Origin: Tolypothrix campylonemoides VB511288 | GTDB taxonomy: Bacteria > Cyanobacteriota > Cyanobacteriia > Cyanobacteriales > Nostocaceae | DNA length: 43,233 nt | Reading direction: 5' to 3' | Assembly: GCA_000828075.3 (NCBI GenBank) | Contig: JXCB02000001.1 | Coordinates: forward strand, 1,474,110-1,517,342 | In this document: piece by piece, positions 1-11,900 of the stretch | How the letters are laid out: each line of letters begins with the position of its first letter | Numbering within the stretch: the first letter of the stretch is position 1 | Position numbers and translations under genes: made by a program | Notes under the pieces: generated by a model | The model's database searches: none | Told to the model about the DNA's origin: nothing | Seen by the model: only the letters and a program-made list of their open reading frames with translations

Positions 1-3000
1 TGCTTGTGTATTTGCTTGAGCTTTGGTAGAACTGTGTCCTCACCCGACAGTGTCACCCGCATCGGCAGGGTATTGATAAATAACCCAACTATCGATTCTA
101 CGCCTGTTATGGTGCCTGAACGACCTGAGACAGTCATACCGAAAACTACGTCGGTTTCGCCACTGTATCGCAAAAGTAGTATTGCCCAAGCTGCTTGCAC
201 TAAGGTGTTCAACGTCAGTTGATATTTCCTTGCAAACGACACTAGCGCTGTTGTTGTTGCAGTTGATAGCGTCAGAATCTGCTCGTTATAGCTTTGTTGC
301 CCAGATAAGCTTTGATGCGAACGATCAACTACTAACGGCGTTGGTGCAGTCACACCCTGTAGTGTTTGTCGCCAAAATTGTTCAGCATCTGCCAAGTTCT
401 GCTTTTGTAACCAAGCAATGTACTCGCGGTAGGAACGAGTTGGTGGCAGTTGTAACTCTCGCCCCAAGGACAAAGCTTCGTAACACTCCAGCACTTCTTT
501 GAATACCAACGGCAGTGACCACCCATCTATCAGTATGTGGTGGTAACTCCACACAAATTGGTAGACATCATCCGACATCTGAATCAGACTCAGGCGCATC
601 AGCGGTGCACTTGACAGTTGGAAGCCTCTGTGCTGGTCTTGTTCTATAAAACTCGCCAGTTGTTGCTGTTGTTCCTGTGGAGATAGCCCAATCCAAGAAT
701 GGATTTCTAGTGGTAGTTTCACCTGCCTCATCACTACCTGTAGCGGCACTTCTGAGTACTCCCATGTGAAAGCAGTTCGCAAGACCACGTGCCGCGCTAC
801 GACTTGCTGCCATGCAGCAGTGAATGCCGAAACATCCAGATCCCCTGCAAAAGTACAGCTAAACTGCTGGCAATATACCCCTGGTTCTGAGGCATAAAGG
901 GTGTGGAACAACATCCCCTGCTGCACTGAGGATAAAGGATAGATATCGGCAATATTTTTCCACTTTGTTTTGCTTATCCCTTGGGAGGGGAAAATATTGC
1001 TCAACAATTGCTCAAGTACAACATTGTTCAGTTGTGCTAGTGGAAAATCAGTAGGAGTATAACCGCCAGCGTCAGGAGACAAACAATGAGTAATGAGTTC
1101 GCGCAACGCTTGCAAAAACTCGTGTGCTATACGCTCAATTGTGCTTGATAGGTGTAGGTTCTCACTATATGTCCAATCCACGCGCAATTGAGAGCCGATG
1201 ATGATGCTATTAACCTCTAGTAGATGAGTGCGGTAGTTTTGGGGGCTACGGCTAGGACCGCTTGATTCACTCGCCAATTTGAACAGCGCACTTGTCTGTA
1301 CAACACCGTCAAATTGACCTAAATGGTTGAATACAATCTCGGCTTTTGGTTGTGCTTGCAGTTGCGCGGTCGTTTCGGCGTCGTCTAATAAATAGCGCAG
1401 CCATCCATAGCTAATGCCTTGCTGCGGAATTGCTCGTAATTGCTCTTTAATTGACTTTAACGCCTCGCCTGGATGGTCTGTTGCTAACTGTACGACCACT
1501 GGAAACATGGTGGTAAACCATCCCACAGTGCGCGAGACATTCACCGAATCCAAGAAATCTTCTCGTCCGTGTCCTTCCAAATTGAACAGCACATGATTTG
1601 ATTGTGTCCAATCAGCTAACACCTGCGCCAAGGCTGTGAGCAACACATCATTGATTTGTGTGTTGTACGCTTTTGGCACTTCTTGGAGTAATTCACGTGT
1701 TTCTTCAACTGATAACGACACCGACACTGTACGTGCAGATGCTTCGTTGTTTGCACCGCCTCGATAGTCAACTGGTATGTTTTCGACTTGCTGATAGGAT
1801 TGTCCTAACCAAAAATCTCGGTGATGTTGCTTTTCTTGCGACCTTACATACTCCCACTGCAGTTGCGCCCAATCTTTAAACGATGTGGTCTTGGGTGGCA
1901 GTTGTATTACCCCACCAGCACTCAGTTGACTGTAGGCGAGTTGCAAATCCTCCAACAAAATCCGCCATGACACCCCATCCACTGCCAAGTGGTGGATGAC
2001 TACCAACAACCGAGAGTTTAACTTAGACCCGAGATTGAACCACGCCACTCGCACAACTGGTCCTGCTGACAAATTTAAGCTGGCTTGTAGTTCGGTTGCT
2101 TTTGCTTGTATTGCTGCTGATTGTTCTGTTTGTGGTAGTGCAGATAAATCTACGACCGTAAACGGTACTGTATCGTCCACAACAGCATTTATTTGTTGCC
2201 AACCAGAATCGGTTTTCTCAAAACGCAAGCGCAAGGCATCATGGTGTACTAGTATTAAATGCACCACTTGCTCTAAGAGATTTGGCTGTATATCCGGTGG
2301 CATTTCCAGCATAACCGCTTGGTTCCAGTGTGCTGGTGCGGCGAAATTCTCCTCAAAGAACCACTGCTGAATTGGTGTCAGTGGTAATACCCCAGTCACC
2401 ACACCTTGTTGTGCCTCAAAAGCTACGGTTGTACCAGCAACTGCTGCCAACTCGGCAATTGTTTGATACTCAAACATCTGCTTGGCATTCAGTTGCAAGC
2501 CACGACTACTGGCTTTGGCAATGATTTGAATACTCAAAATCGAATCGCCGCCAAGTTCAAAGAAGTTGTCATGGATGCCCACCGACTCGATTCCTAGCAC
2601 CGATGCCCAAATGTTTGCCAGTATTTCTTCTGTTGGCGTTCTGGGGGCGACAAAGTTGTGGGATAGTTCGAGTTGTGCAGATGGTTTGGGTAGTGCTTTG
2701 CGGTCTAGTTTGCCATTGGGTGTCAGTGGTAGAGCATCGAGTACCACGAAAGCACTCGGCACCATGTATTCTGGTAACTTTTGTTTGAGGAAAGCGCGTA
2801 ACTCACTTATTGTTGGTGCTGGTTGCTGATTCCCTACTAAGTATGCTACCAACCGAGTTGCGCCTACCACCTCTTGTGTGGCGATGACCACAGAAGACCG
2901 CACATTTGGGTGTTGGCTCAAGGCTGCCTCAATTTCTCCCAACTCTATGCGGAAACCACGGATTTTCACCTGATGGTCGATGCGACCGAGATATTCGATG

Positions 3001-6000
3001 TTGCCATCAGCTTTGTAGCGGACTAAATCACCGGTTTTGTACAGGCGTTGATTCGATTTATCAGACGCAAACGGGTTGGGAACAAATTTTTCTGCCGTCA
3101 ATTCTGGACGGTTGAGGTAACCGCGTGCTAAACCCGCCCCAGAAATATACAACTCGCCCGCCACACCTACTGGTACTGGTTGCATCTGAGCATCTAGTAT
3201 ATACACCTGTGTGTTGGCAATTGGGCGACCAATTGAAGGTGCCCCAGTTGCTCCTTTTTCGACTAAGGCATATGTCGAGTAAGTCGTGTCTTCTGAGGGT
3301 CCGTAAAGATTGAACACCTGTTGGATAGAATCAAGCTGATATATCTTCTGCACAAGTTGATTTTGCAGAGCTTCACCAGCCAAGTTGACTGTTTGCACAC
3401 TACTCGGTATGCCGTCTATTCTGTGTAATTCTGCAATGGCACTCGGGACTGTATTGATTAAAGTTACCTCAGAAGCTGCGCTTAAGCTGGGTAGATGCAA
3501 TGCATTGTTGGCTAAGATAACTTTGCCACCACAACTTAGGGGTACAAACAACTCGAACACCGAAAGGTCAAAGCAGATTGATGTTGAAGCAAGAACCCCA
3601 GCACACTGCTGTGGAGTGAAGACTTGTTGTGCCCAATGTACTAACGTGACTGGGCTAATATGTTCAATCGCTACTCCTTTGGGGTTCCCTGTTGAACCAG
3701 AGGTGTAGATGACGTATGCTAAGTTCTCTGGTGTTACACTACTGACACAATTGTTCTGGCTGTGTTGGGCGATTTGGTTCCACTCGCTGTCTAATACGAC
3801 TACGCGTGAGGAGTGTTCGGGTAACTTGTCCACCAACTTTGCTTGAGTTAGTAGTACCGATGCTTGGGAATCGGACAGCATGAAACTCAAGCGTGTGCTG
3901 GGGTATGCTGGGTCTAATGGTACGTAAGCTCCACCCGCCTTTAGGATGCCCAGTAATGCCACAAGCATTTCTATTGAGCGTTCGACACACACGCCGACTA
4001 ACACTTCTGGTCCCACACCTAGCGATTGTAGGTAGTGTGCTAGTTGATTGGCTTGAGTGTTTAATTCATTGTAAGTGAGGCGTTGCTCTTCAAATACTAC
4101 TGCTACTGCATCCGGTGTCAACAGCACCTGTTGCTCAAATAAGGAATGCAGACACAACTGTTGCGGGTAGTCGGCTTGTGTGTTGTTCCATTCCACCAAA
4201 TACTGCTGCAGTTCATGAGCGCCAAGCAGTGGTAGTTCTGATACCTTTTGCTGTGGAGCGGCGACGACTGCTTCTAGTAGAGTTTGATAGTGCTCTACCA
4301 TCCGGGCGATAGTTACAGCATCAAACAAGTCAGTGTTGTATTCAACAGACCCAATCAATCCAGCGCTCGTATTCTCCAGAAACAGAGTTAAATCAAACTT
4401 AGCTGTGGAGCTTTCAATTGCCACGGTCGATAAGGTTAAATCGGGCAGTTCCAAAGAAGGCATCGGCGCATTTTGCAGCACAAACATCACTTGGAACAGT
4501 GGTGTATAACTTAAAGAACGCTGTGGCTGCAATTCATCGACTAACTGCTCAAAGGGTAGGTCTTGATGAGCGTAAGCACCAAGCGCCACTTCCCGCACTT
4601 GCAACAGTAAATCGCTAAAGCTGGGATTGCCAGACAAATTACTACGCAGCACTAGGGTGTTGACAAATAAACCGATTAACTCTTCGGTTTCGTTACGATT
4701 GCGGTTAGCAATCGGTGTACCTACGCAGATATCAGTCTGTCCACTGTAGCGGTACAGCAATGTTTGGAACGCTGCTAAAAGCGTCATGAACAGCGTTACT
4801 TCTTGTTTCTGGCTCAAGGCAGCGATCGCCGCACTCAATTGAGCGGAGAATGAGAATCTTTCAGTTGCCCCCTTGTAAGTTTGAATTGCAGGTCGCGGTC
4901 GGTCGGTGGGCAGTTCTAACAAAGCGGTCGCGCCTTGAAGTTGTTGCTGCCAGTATGTCAGCTGCTCTGCCAGTACCTCCTCCTGCAACCACTGCTGCTG
5001 CCAATGAGCAAAGTCTGCGTACTGAATCGGCAATTCAGACAACGCAATTGGTAGCTCATTGCAGATAGCTTGGTAAACTTCTGCTAACTCACGCACCAGC
5101 ACGCCCATGGACCACCCATCCGAAACGATGTGGTGCATCACCAGTAGCAGGACGTGTTCTGTGGGTTGAAGCTGGAACAAACTAGCCCGCACTAACAGAT
5201 CGCCTGCTAGGTCAAATGGACACGCCGCTTCTGCTGTTATCAGTTGCTGGCAAGTGATTTCGCGCTCAGTGGAATCTAGCTGTTGCAAGTTTACTACCGC
5301 CACCTTGAGAGCCATACTGCTAGCAATCACCTGCATGAGTTGCCCATCTACTTGAATAAAGTTGGTTCGCAGAGCTTCGTGGCGGTTGATGATGTAATTG
5401 AGACTCTGCTCCAGCGCTGTGATGTTGAGTTGACCTTGAAAACGCACAGCCACAGGAATGTTGTAAAAGCCGCTCTCGGACTCGAACTGCTGTAGGAACC
5501 ACAAGCGCTGTTGAGCAAACGACACTGGCATTTGAGCTTGCCGTGGTACTCTGACAATCGGGGGAGTTTGTTGAGATTGTCCAGTTTGCCCAGCTGAGTC
5601 TATTGCCACAGCTAAGGCAGCGACAGTCGGTAACTCAAACAAGCTACGCAATGGTAACTCCACTGCGAAGGTCTTTTGCAGGCGCGACATCAGTTGCGTT
5701 GCTAGTAAGGAATGTCCGCCTAATTCAAAAAAGTTGTCATGAATGCCTACACGCTCAACTTGCAGCAGCGATGCCCAAATGCTGGCTACCATTTCTTCAA
5801 TGGGTGTTCTGGGAGCAACGAAGTCGTGTGATGCTTCGGGTTGTCCGGAGGGATCTGGTAGTGCTTTGCGGTCAACTTTGCCATTGGGTGTGAGTGGTAA
5901 GGACTGCAATACCACAAAATAAGATGGCACCATGTACTCAGGCAGTTGCTGTTTGAGGAAAGAGCGCAACTCACTTATCGTTGGTGTTGTCTCAGCCTGA

Positions 6001-8915
6001 GGTACCAAGTAGGCAACCAAGCGCTTGTCGCCTGCAATCTCTTTGGCAATGACAACAGCTTGTTGCACAGTTGGGTGTTGACTCAACAGTGCCTCAATTT
6101 CGCCCAATTCTATGCGGAAGCCACGCACCTTTACTTGATGGTCAATGCGTCCGATATACTCGATGTTGCCATCACTTTTGTAGCGGACTAAATCCCCAGT
6201 TTTGTAGAGCCTTTCACCAGGCTGGCTGCTAAAGGGGTTGGGAATGAATTTTTCTGCCGTTAACTCCGCTCGATTGAGGTAGCCCCGCGCCAAGCCATCA
6301 CCGCCAATGTGCAATTCCCCTGCTACACCCACTGGTACTGGTTGATTATTGGTATCGAGGATGTAGAATTGGGTGTTGGCGATCGCTCTTCCTATAGCCA
6401 CAGAGGCAGAACCCGTTTGCACTTGAGACACCGCTGACCAAATGGTGGTCTCAGTCGGACCGTACATATTCCATAAGGTGTCTGCACGCTCAATCAGTTG
6501 CACTGCAAGTTCGCGAGAGAGAGCTTCACCACCGCAGAGTATTTTCAATTGTGGATTGCCAACGAAACCTGCTTGCATTAACGCTCGCCAAGTAGCAGGT
6601 GTGCCTTGCATCACTGTGGCGCTTGATGTCGCTAAGGCTGCAGTGCTTTGACCACCATCGGTAATCAGATCGGGGGTAAGAACGACGCGTGCGCCTGTAC
6701 TTAATGGTAGGAACAACTCCAACGCGGCAATGTCAAACGTGATGGTTGTTACCGCCACTAGCACATCTGATGATACTATCCCCGGTTGAGCGGACATTGC
6801 GCTTAAGAAATTCACCACGGCTCGGTGGCGAATTTGTACTCCTTTGGGTCGTCCGGTGGAACCAGAGGTATAGATGGCATAAGCCAGATTCTCACAGCAG
6901 ACATTGCTGTTGGGGTTGGATGAACTTTGCCAGCTCGACCAATCTTTGTCTAAGTAGACAATATGCTCCCTGAAGTCGGGCAGTTTGTCGAATAACGCCT
7001 GTTGAGTGACCAGCACACAAACACAGGCGTCTTCTAGAATATACGCCAATCGCTCCGGTGGATAAATCGGGTCAAGGGGCACATATGCACCTCCCGCCTT
7101 CAGAATGGCTAGCAATCCCACTAACATATCAGTTGAGCGTTCTGCACAAATCCCAACCAACACTTCCGGTCCGACACCCAATTCAAGTAGGTGGTGTGCC
7201 AGTTGGTTAGCCTTGGTATTTAACTCACTGTAGGTTAGTTGTTGAGAATCAAACACAACTGCCACTGCATCAGGCGTCTTCTGCACCTGTTGCTCAAATA
7301 ACTCATGCAGACACAATTGTTTGGGGTAGCCTGCTTCGGTCGAGTTCCACTCCCGCAATATCTGATGTCGTTCGATGGCAGTTAGCAGTGGTAGTTCTGA
7401 CACCTTTTGATGGGGATTGACAACAACTCCTTCTAGGAGAGTTTGATAGTGTCCTACCATCCGCACAATGGTGGATGCGTCAAATAAGCCAGTGTTGTAT
7501 TCAATAACCCCCATCAATCCAGCGCCTGTGTTCTCCAGAACGAGAGTCAAATCAAACTTAGCTGTGGAGCTTTCGGCTGCTAATAGGCTTCCCGTTAAGC
7601 CGGGAAATTCCAACTCTGATAGCGGCGCTTGCAGAGTAAACATCACTTGGAACAGTGGTGTGTGGCTTAAAGAACGCTCTGGCTGCAATTGCTCGACTAA
7701 CTGCTCAAACGGCACGTCTTGATGGGCGTAAGCATCAAGGGCAACTTTCCGCACTTGCGACAGCAAATCGGTAAAACTGGGGTTGCCAGACAAATTGCTG
7801 CGGAGTACTAAAGTGTTGGCGAATAACCCGATTAACTTCTCTGTTTCGGCACGATTACGGTTGGCGATCGGTGTACCCACGCAGATATCAGTCTGGTCGG
7901 TGTAGCGATACAGCAATGTTTGGAATGCTGCCAACAGCATCATGAACAGCGTCACTCCTTGTTTCTGGCTCAAGGCAGCGATCGCCTCGCTCAGTTCTTT
8001 CGAGAGTGAGAATTTCTCAATTGCCCCTGCGTAAGTTTGAATTGCTGGTCGCGGTCGGTCGGTGGGCAGTTCCAACAAAGCTGGAATACCCGCCAGTTGT
8101 TCCTTCCAGTATGCTAGCTGTTTTGTCAGCACTTCTTGTTGCAACGACTGCTGCTGCCAATGAGCAAAGTCAGCGTACTGAATGGGCAACTCGCTCAGCG
8201 CTATTGGTAGATCATTGCACTTAGCTTGGTAGACTGCTGCTAACTCGTTCACCAGCACGCCCATTGACCACCAATCTGATACAAGGTGGTGCATCACCAG
8301 TAGCAGGACGTGTTCTTTTTCTGTCAGCTTGAACAAAGTCGCCCGCACTAATAACTCAGTTACAAGGTCAAACGGTTGCGCGACTTCTTCAATTCTCAAT
8401 TGTCGGCAAACGCTTTCTCGCTCTTGTGGCTCCAAGTGTTGCAAGTCTACGACTTCCAATTTTATGGTTTTGCTGCTGGCGATCGCTTGCATCGGTTGCC
8501 CATCTACTGCTACAAAGTTGGTGCGTAAAACTTCATGGCGGCTGATGATGTGATTGAGACTGTACTCAAGGGCAGCGATGCTGTGGAGATGACCTTCAAA
8601 ACGCACAGCCGCCGCGATGTTGTAAAAGCCACTATTAACCTCTAACTGTTGTAGGAACCACAAGCGTTGTTGGGCAAACGACAGAGGTAGCTTTTGTTCT
8701 CGTGAAACCCGGAGAATTGGAGCTTGAGTGGAACTTGAGGTAAGGTTCGCCTTTTGCAGAAACGCCAGGATTTCTGCTTTGCGTTCTTGCAATTGAGTAC
8801 GCAGCGACGATGTCAGTGTTCCCTCCGGGGCGCTACACCGCAGCCGCTCACCATCCGCCGACAACTTTATATCCAAACTGGATAGGTAAGACAAAAATTC
8901 TTCGATAGTTTTCAT
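1..8915 (-). CDS. Multimodular NRPS, TubC-C-A-PCP-C-A-PCP-E-C (3' end outside window)
   Basis: The frame is open from the ATG at 8915 to the window edge (about 2,971 codons), so the C-terminus is missing. Domains by approximate residue: TubC-type N-terminal docking 1-60; C1 70-490 with HHLVSDW near 210; A1 510-1010 (SGSTGRPKG near 688); PCP1 (GGHSLL near 1063); C2 1110-1540 (HHIVSDG near 1263); A2 1560-2060; PCP2 (GGDSILS near 2123); E 2160-2600 (HHLAVDG near 2308, FNHLGQF later); C3 from about 2650 (HHILIDG near 2790), cut by the edge. Reading the Stachelhaus positions by eye gives DILQLGMIW(K) for A1, one change from the glycine code, and DLFNNALTY(K) for A2, an alanine code. The GGDS PCP followed by E implies D-Ala, so C3 should be a DCL domain. 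The start overlaps the upstream PKS stop (ATGA) and has AGGAG 8 bases upstream. Architecture is read directly from motifs; substrates are inferred. Confidence 0.93.
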   Translation of the reverse strand, partial: MKTIEEFLSYLSSLDIKLSADGERLRCSAPEGTLTSSLRTQLQERKAEILAFLQKANLTSSSTQAPILRVSREQKLPLSFAQQRLWFLQQLEVNSGFYNIAAAVRFEGHLHSIAALEYSLNHIISRHEVLRTNFVAVDGQPMQAIASSKTIKLEVVDLQHLEPQERESVCRQLRIEEVAQPFDLVTELLVRATLFKLTEKEHVLLLVMHHLVSDWWSMGVLVNELAAVYQAKCNDLPIALSELPIQYADFAHWQQQSLQQEVLTKQLAYWKEQLAGIPALLELPTDRPRPAIQTYAGAIEKFSLSKELSEAIAALSQKQGVTLFMMLLAAFQTLLYRYTDQTDICVGTPIANRNRAETEKLIGLFANTLVLRSNLSGNPSFTDLLSQVRKVALDAYAHQDVPFEQLVEQLQPERSLSHTPLFQVMFTLQAPLSELEFPGLTGSLLAAESSTAKFDLTLVLENTGAGLMGVIEYNTGLFDASTIVRMVGHYQTLLEGVVVNPHQKVSELPLLTAIERHQILREWNSTEAGYPKQLCLHELFEQQVQKTPDAVAVVFDSQQLTYSELNTKANQLAHHLLELGVGPEVLVGICAERSTDMLVGLLAILKAGGAYVPLDPIYPPERLAYILEDACVCVLVTQQALFDKLPDFREHIVYLDKDWSSWQSSSNPNSNVCCENLAYAIYTSGSTGRPKGVQIRHRAVVNFLSAMSAQPGIVSSDVLVAVTTITFDIAALELFLPLSTGARVVLTPDLITDGGQSTAALATSSATVMQGTPATWRALMQAGFVGNPQLKILCGGEALSRELAVQLIERADTLWNMYGPTETTIWSAVSQVQTGSASVAIGRAIANTQFYILDTNNQPVPVGVAGELHIGGDGLARGYLNRAELTAEKFIPNPFSSQPGERLYKTGDLVRYKSDGNIEYIGRIDHQVKVRGFRIELGEIEALLSQHPTVQQAVVIAKEIAGDKRLVAYLVPQAETTPTISELRSFLKQQLPEYMVPSYFVVLQSLPLTPNGKVDRKALPDPSGQPEASHDFVAPRTPIEEMVASIWASLLQVERVGIHDNFFELGGHSLLATQLMSRLQKTFAVELPLRSLFELPTVAALAVAIDSAGQTGQSQQTPPIVRVPRQAQMPVSFAQQRLWFLQQFESESGFYNIPVAVRFQGQLNITALEQSLNYIINRHEALRTNFIQVDGQLMQVIASSMALKVAVVNLQQLDSTEREITCQQLITAEAACPFDLAGDLLVRASLFQLQPTEHVLLLVMHHIVSDGWSMGVLVRELAEVYQAICNELPIALSELPIQYADFAHWQQQWLQEEVLAEQLTYWQQQLQGATALLELPTDRPRPAIQTYKGATERFSFSAQLSAAIAALSQKQEVTLFMTLLAAFQTLLYRYSGQTDICVGTPIANRNRNETEELIGLFVNTLVLRSNLSGNPSFSDLLLQVREVALGAYAHQDLPFEQLVDELQPQRSLSYTPLFQVMFVLQNAPMPSLELPDLTLSTVAIESSTAKFDLTLFLENTSAGLIGSVEYNTDLFDAVTIARMVEHYQTLLEAVVAAPQQKVSELPLLGAHELQQYLVEWNNTQADYPQQLCLHSLFEQQVLLTPDAVAVVFEEQRLTYNELNTQANQLAHYLQSLGVGPEVLVGVCVERSIEMLVALLGILKAGGAYVPLDPAYPSTRLSFMLSDSQASVLLTQAKLVDKLPEHSSRVVVLDSEWNQIAQHSQNNCVSSVTPENLAYVIYTSGSTGNPKGVAIEHISPVTLVHWAQQVFTPQQCAGVLASTSICFDLSVFELFVPLSCGGKVILANNALHLPSLSAASEVTLINTVPSAIAELHRIDGIPSSVQTVNLAGEALQNQLVQKIYQLDSIQQVFNLYGPSEDTTYSTYALVEKGATGAPSIGRPIANTQVYILDAQMQPVPVGVAGELYISGAGLARGYLNRPELTAEKFVPNPFASDKSNQRLYKTGDLVRYKADGNIEYLGRIDHQVKIRGFRIELGEIEAALSQHPNVRSSVVIATQEVVGATRLVAYLVGNQQPAPTISELRAFLKQKLPEYMVPSAFVVLDALPLTPNGKLDRKALPKPSAQLELSHNFVAPRTPTEEILANIWASVLGIESVGIHDNFFELGGDSILSIQIIAKASSRGLQLNAKQMFEYQTIAELAAVAGTTVAFEAQQGVVTGVLPLTPIQQWFFEENFAAPAHWNQAVMLEMPPDIQPNLLEQVVHLILVHHDALRLRFEKTDSGWQQINAVVDDTVPFTVVDLSALPQTEQSAAIQAKATELQASLNLSAGPVVRVAWFNLGSKLNSRLLVVIHHLAVDGVSWRILLEDLQLAYSQLSAGGVIQLPPKTTSFKDWAQLQWEYVRSQEKQHHRDFWLGQSYQQVENIPVDYRGGANNEASARTVSVSLSVEETRELLQEVPKAYNTQINDVLLTALAQVLADWTQSNHVLFNLEGHGREDFLDSVNVSRTVGWFTTMFPVVVQLATDHPGEALKSIKEQLRAIPQQGISYGWLRYLLDDAETTAQLQAQPKAEIVFNHLGQFDGVVQTSALFKLASESSGPSRSPQNYRTHLLEVNSIIIGSQLRVDWTYSENLHLSSTIERIAHEFLQALRELITHCLSPDAGGYTPTDFPLAQLNNVVLEQLLSNIFPSQGISKTKWKNIADIYPLSSVQQGMLFHTLYASEPGVYCQQFSCTFAGDLDVSAFTAAWQQVVARHVVLRTAFTWEYSEVPLQVVMRQVKLPLEIHSWIGLSPQEQQQQLASFIEQDQHRGFQLSSAPLMRLSLIQMSDDVYQFVWSYHHILIDGWSLPLVFKEVLECYEALSLGRELQLPPTRSYREYIAWLQKQNLADAEQFWRQTLQGVTAPTPLVVDRSHQSLSGQQSYNEQILTLSTATTTALVSFARKYQLTLNTLVQAAWAILLLRYSGETDVVFGMTVSGRSGTITGVESIVGLFINTLPMRVTLSGEDTVLPKLKQIHK

Positions 8916-11900
8916 AACTCTATCTCCTCTCGGTTGTTCGCTATATCATCGGGAGCAGCGTGTATTTGTTGTACTATCGAACGAATCCTTTCAATGCGCT
9001 CCGCGAGTCCTGCTACACTAGACTCCTCAAACAAGCTGTTTAAGGGCAACTCAACTTGCAAGGTTTCGCGCATCCTAGAAATGAGTTGAGTAGCTAGCAA
9101 GGAATGTCCCCCTAATTCAAAGAAGTTGTCGTAAATGCCCACTTGCTCAATTCCAAGTAACTGTTGCCAGATGTTGGCAATAGTTTCCTCAAGTTCATTG
9201 CGAGGAGCAACATAAGCATTACTGAGTTCAGGTCTTGAATGTGTTGGTTTTGATGAGATTGTGAATTGCGGTTCCAACAAATCTTTTGGAGTATTTTCCC
9301 ACGCTTCCCGAATGTGTAAATCTCTGGAGCATATCACAACTTGGGACAAATTACTTTCCAAAATGCGGCTAAAGGCATCTACACCTTCGTCGGGCGCGAT
9401 CGCTAGCTTAAGCATCTCCGATCGCATTTTTTGCAGTTCGGGTGGTAGCGTTACGTTTACCGCCATGCCTACTTCTTGCCAAGTATCCCAGTTAGTACAT
9501 ATGGTAAAAGTGCCACGTTTGGAATTCTTGTAGTGAGTAAAGGCGTCAAGAAAGGCATTTGCAGAAGTATAGTCTACCTGTCCCACACCTGCGATGATTG
9601 CAGTAATTGATGATGTAAGAATCAAGAAATCTAGCGGAGTATCCTTAAAGATAGAATCGAGAACTAGCGTGCCTTTCACTTTGGGTGCTAGGATTTTCTC
9701 TACACCATCTAGAGTTTTGCCTTGAATCACACCGCCTCCTGGAACTCCTGCGGCATGGATCACTCCATTAATCTCACCAAACCGGTCTTTTGCCTTAGCA
9801 ATAGCTTCTTGCATTTGTTGCTGATTGCTGACATCTGCTGCGATCGCCAAAACCTCAGCACCTAGCTCTTCCAGTTCTTGAACTTTCCGGATTTTTAAGC
9901 TAACGCTATCCTCAGGATCATGACTAGCAAGCCATTGTTCCCACTCCTCTTTTAGGGGCAAAGCTGAACGTCCAATCAGGATGAGTTTGGCTTGTGCAGT
10001 TTTCGCCAAATATTCCGCCAGCACAAGTCCAATACCTCCAAGTCCACCCGTAATCAGATAGACTCCCCCTTTCCTTAACCGTGGTGTCGCTTCATTGGAC
10101 TTATCCAACTGAACTGGTTCAAAAGTTTGTACCCAACGATGAAGACCACGATAAGCAATCACCTTGTCAGAAGATTGGTTTGTCAGTTCCGCCATCAGCT
10201 GCAAGGTGAGTTCTTCCTCTTGCCAACTTCCTTTTGGAGGAATCACAACATCAATACTGCAACAGCTTATGTTTGGGTATTCTTGCGCTATGACCTTAAC
10301 AGGTCCAAGTAGAGTTGCTTTCTCCGGACACAGCACCTCAGCGCCTGTGACTTCCTGCATATTGTTGGAAACAACCGCGATATGCAGCTTATCATTAATA
10401 GTTTGTTTCCCAAGGGCTTGTGCTAGAAACAGCAGACTATTAAACCCTAAATCTTGAGTTTTGTCAATCGATTCAAGTCCTAATTCTGCTTCACTGTTTG
10501 GCGTGACATTCCATAAATGAACAATTGTTTGTGGAGTTTTGCCTAGTGTGCGTAGTTCATTAAGCAGGGTATTGTATTCATCACTTTGTCCGGGATTTAA
10601 GGTATATACATCGTCCCTCAGCTTTGTAAACTCTGACCCGACCTTCACCGTAATAACATTATGTCCTTCAAGTTGGAGTTTTTTCACCAGTTGAGAACCT
10701 AAACCACACTCATCAATAAACACAAGTGTATTCGATTGAACTGGCATCTCATCTCGTTTACGGGCGCTGAGCGGGGAGCGTTTCCAGGAAGGAATGTAAA
10801 ACCAGTCGGCAATGTTTGGCTTTTTGTCTGGTATAGATGTTGAAGACAACTCTACACTGGTCTTGACAGTCTTGGCAATATCTGCCTGTGTTCGCGGTTC
10901 AATCCAGTAACGCTGGCGCTCAAAAGGATAAGTTGGCAAGGGGACGCGATGACGCTGCTCACGGGCATAAAATCCCGACCAATCCACCTGTACGCCAGCA
11001 AGCCAAAGTTTGCCTAATGTCGTGAGCAAGAAAGCAACATCCGATTGGCGGTCTTGCGGATGGCGTAACGAAGAAAGCACGAGCTGCTCAGGTGCCTTAT
11101 CTGGATGCTGTCTGGCTAATGTGCTTAATGTCCGTCCGGGACCGACCTCCAGCAGGATTTGCTCTGATTCATTCAAGAACTCTTGCACACCGTCAGCAAA
11201 GCGTACTGTGGAACGCAGATGGTTAGCCCAATACTCTGGATTTGTTGCTTCTGCTGTAGTAATCCAAGTACCCGTGACATTGGAGACGTATGCAATTTCT
11301 GGGGCGTTTAAGCTGACTTTTTTGACTTGCTCGGTGAACGTCTCAAGTATTGGTTCCATCATTTTTGAATGGAAGGCATGAGAGGTATGTAGACGACGGC
11401 ACTCTACTCCTTGTTGTGCTAAGTGCTTCTCTAATGCCTCCACAGCCTCGGTGATACCTGAAACTACGCAAAAATTCGGTCCGTTGACTGCAGCTAGGGA
11501 AAGTTCCTTGCCCAAGAGAGTTTGCACCTTGTTTTCTGGTAGGGGAACCGAGAGCATTGCTCCTGATGGCAGTTGTTGCATCAGCTGTCCCCGTGCAGTG
11601 ACTAAGGCTAGGGCATCTTCCAGGGAGAAAACATTTGCCAAACACGCTGCAACATATTCACCGATGCTATGACCAATCATCGCCTGAGGACGCACTCCCC
11701 ATTCCATCCATAACTTAGCCAAGGCGTACTCAATCACAAACAGCGCTGGCTGTGCGATCGCTGTCTGTGTAATTTGCTGTGTCGCTTGTTCGCTGAGTTC
11801 TTCCCTTGGGAACAGCACATCGCGCAGGTCTAGTCCCAGGTGGGACTTGAGGAGTTCTGAGCAAATATCCACCTGCTCACGAAATGTCGGCTCAGTCTGG

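Noticed and set aside
1-8915. Thioesterase at the visible end of the large NRPS
   Set aside because: The sequence breaks off within a C domain; any release domain lies beyond the left edge.
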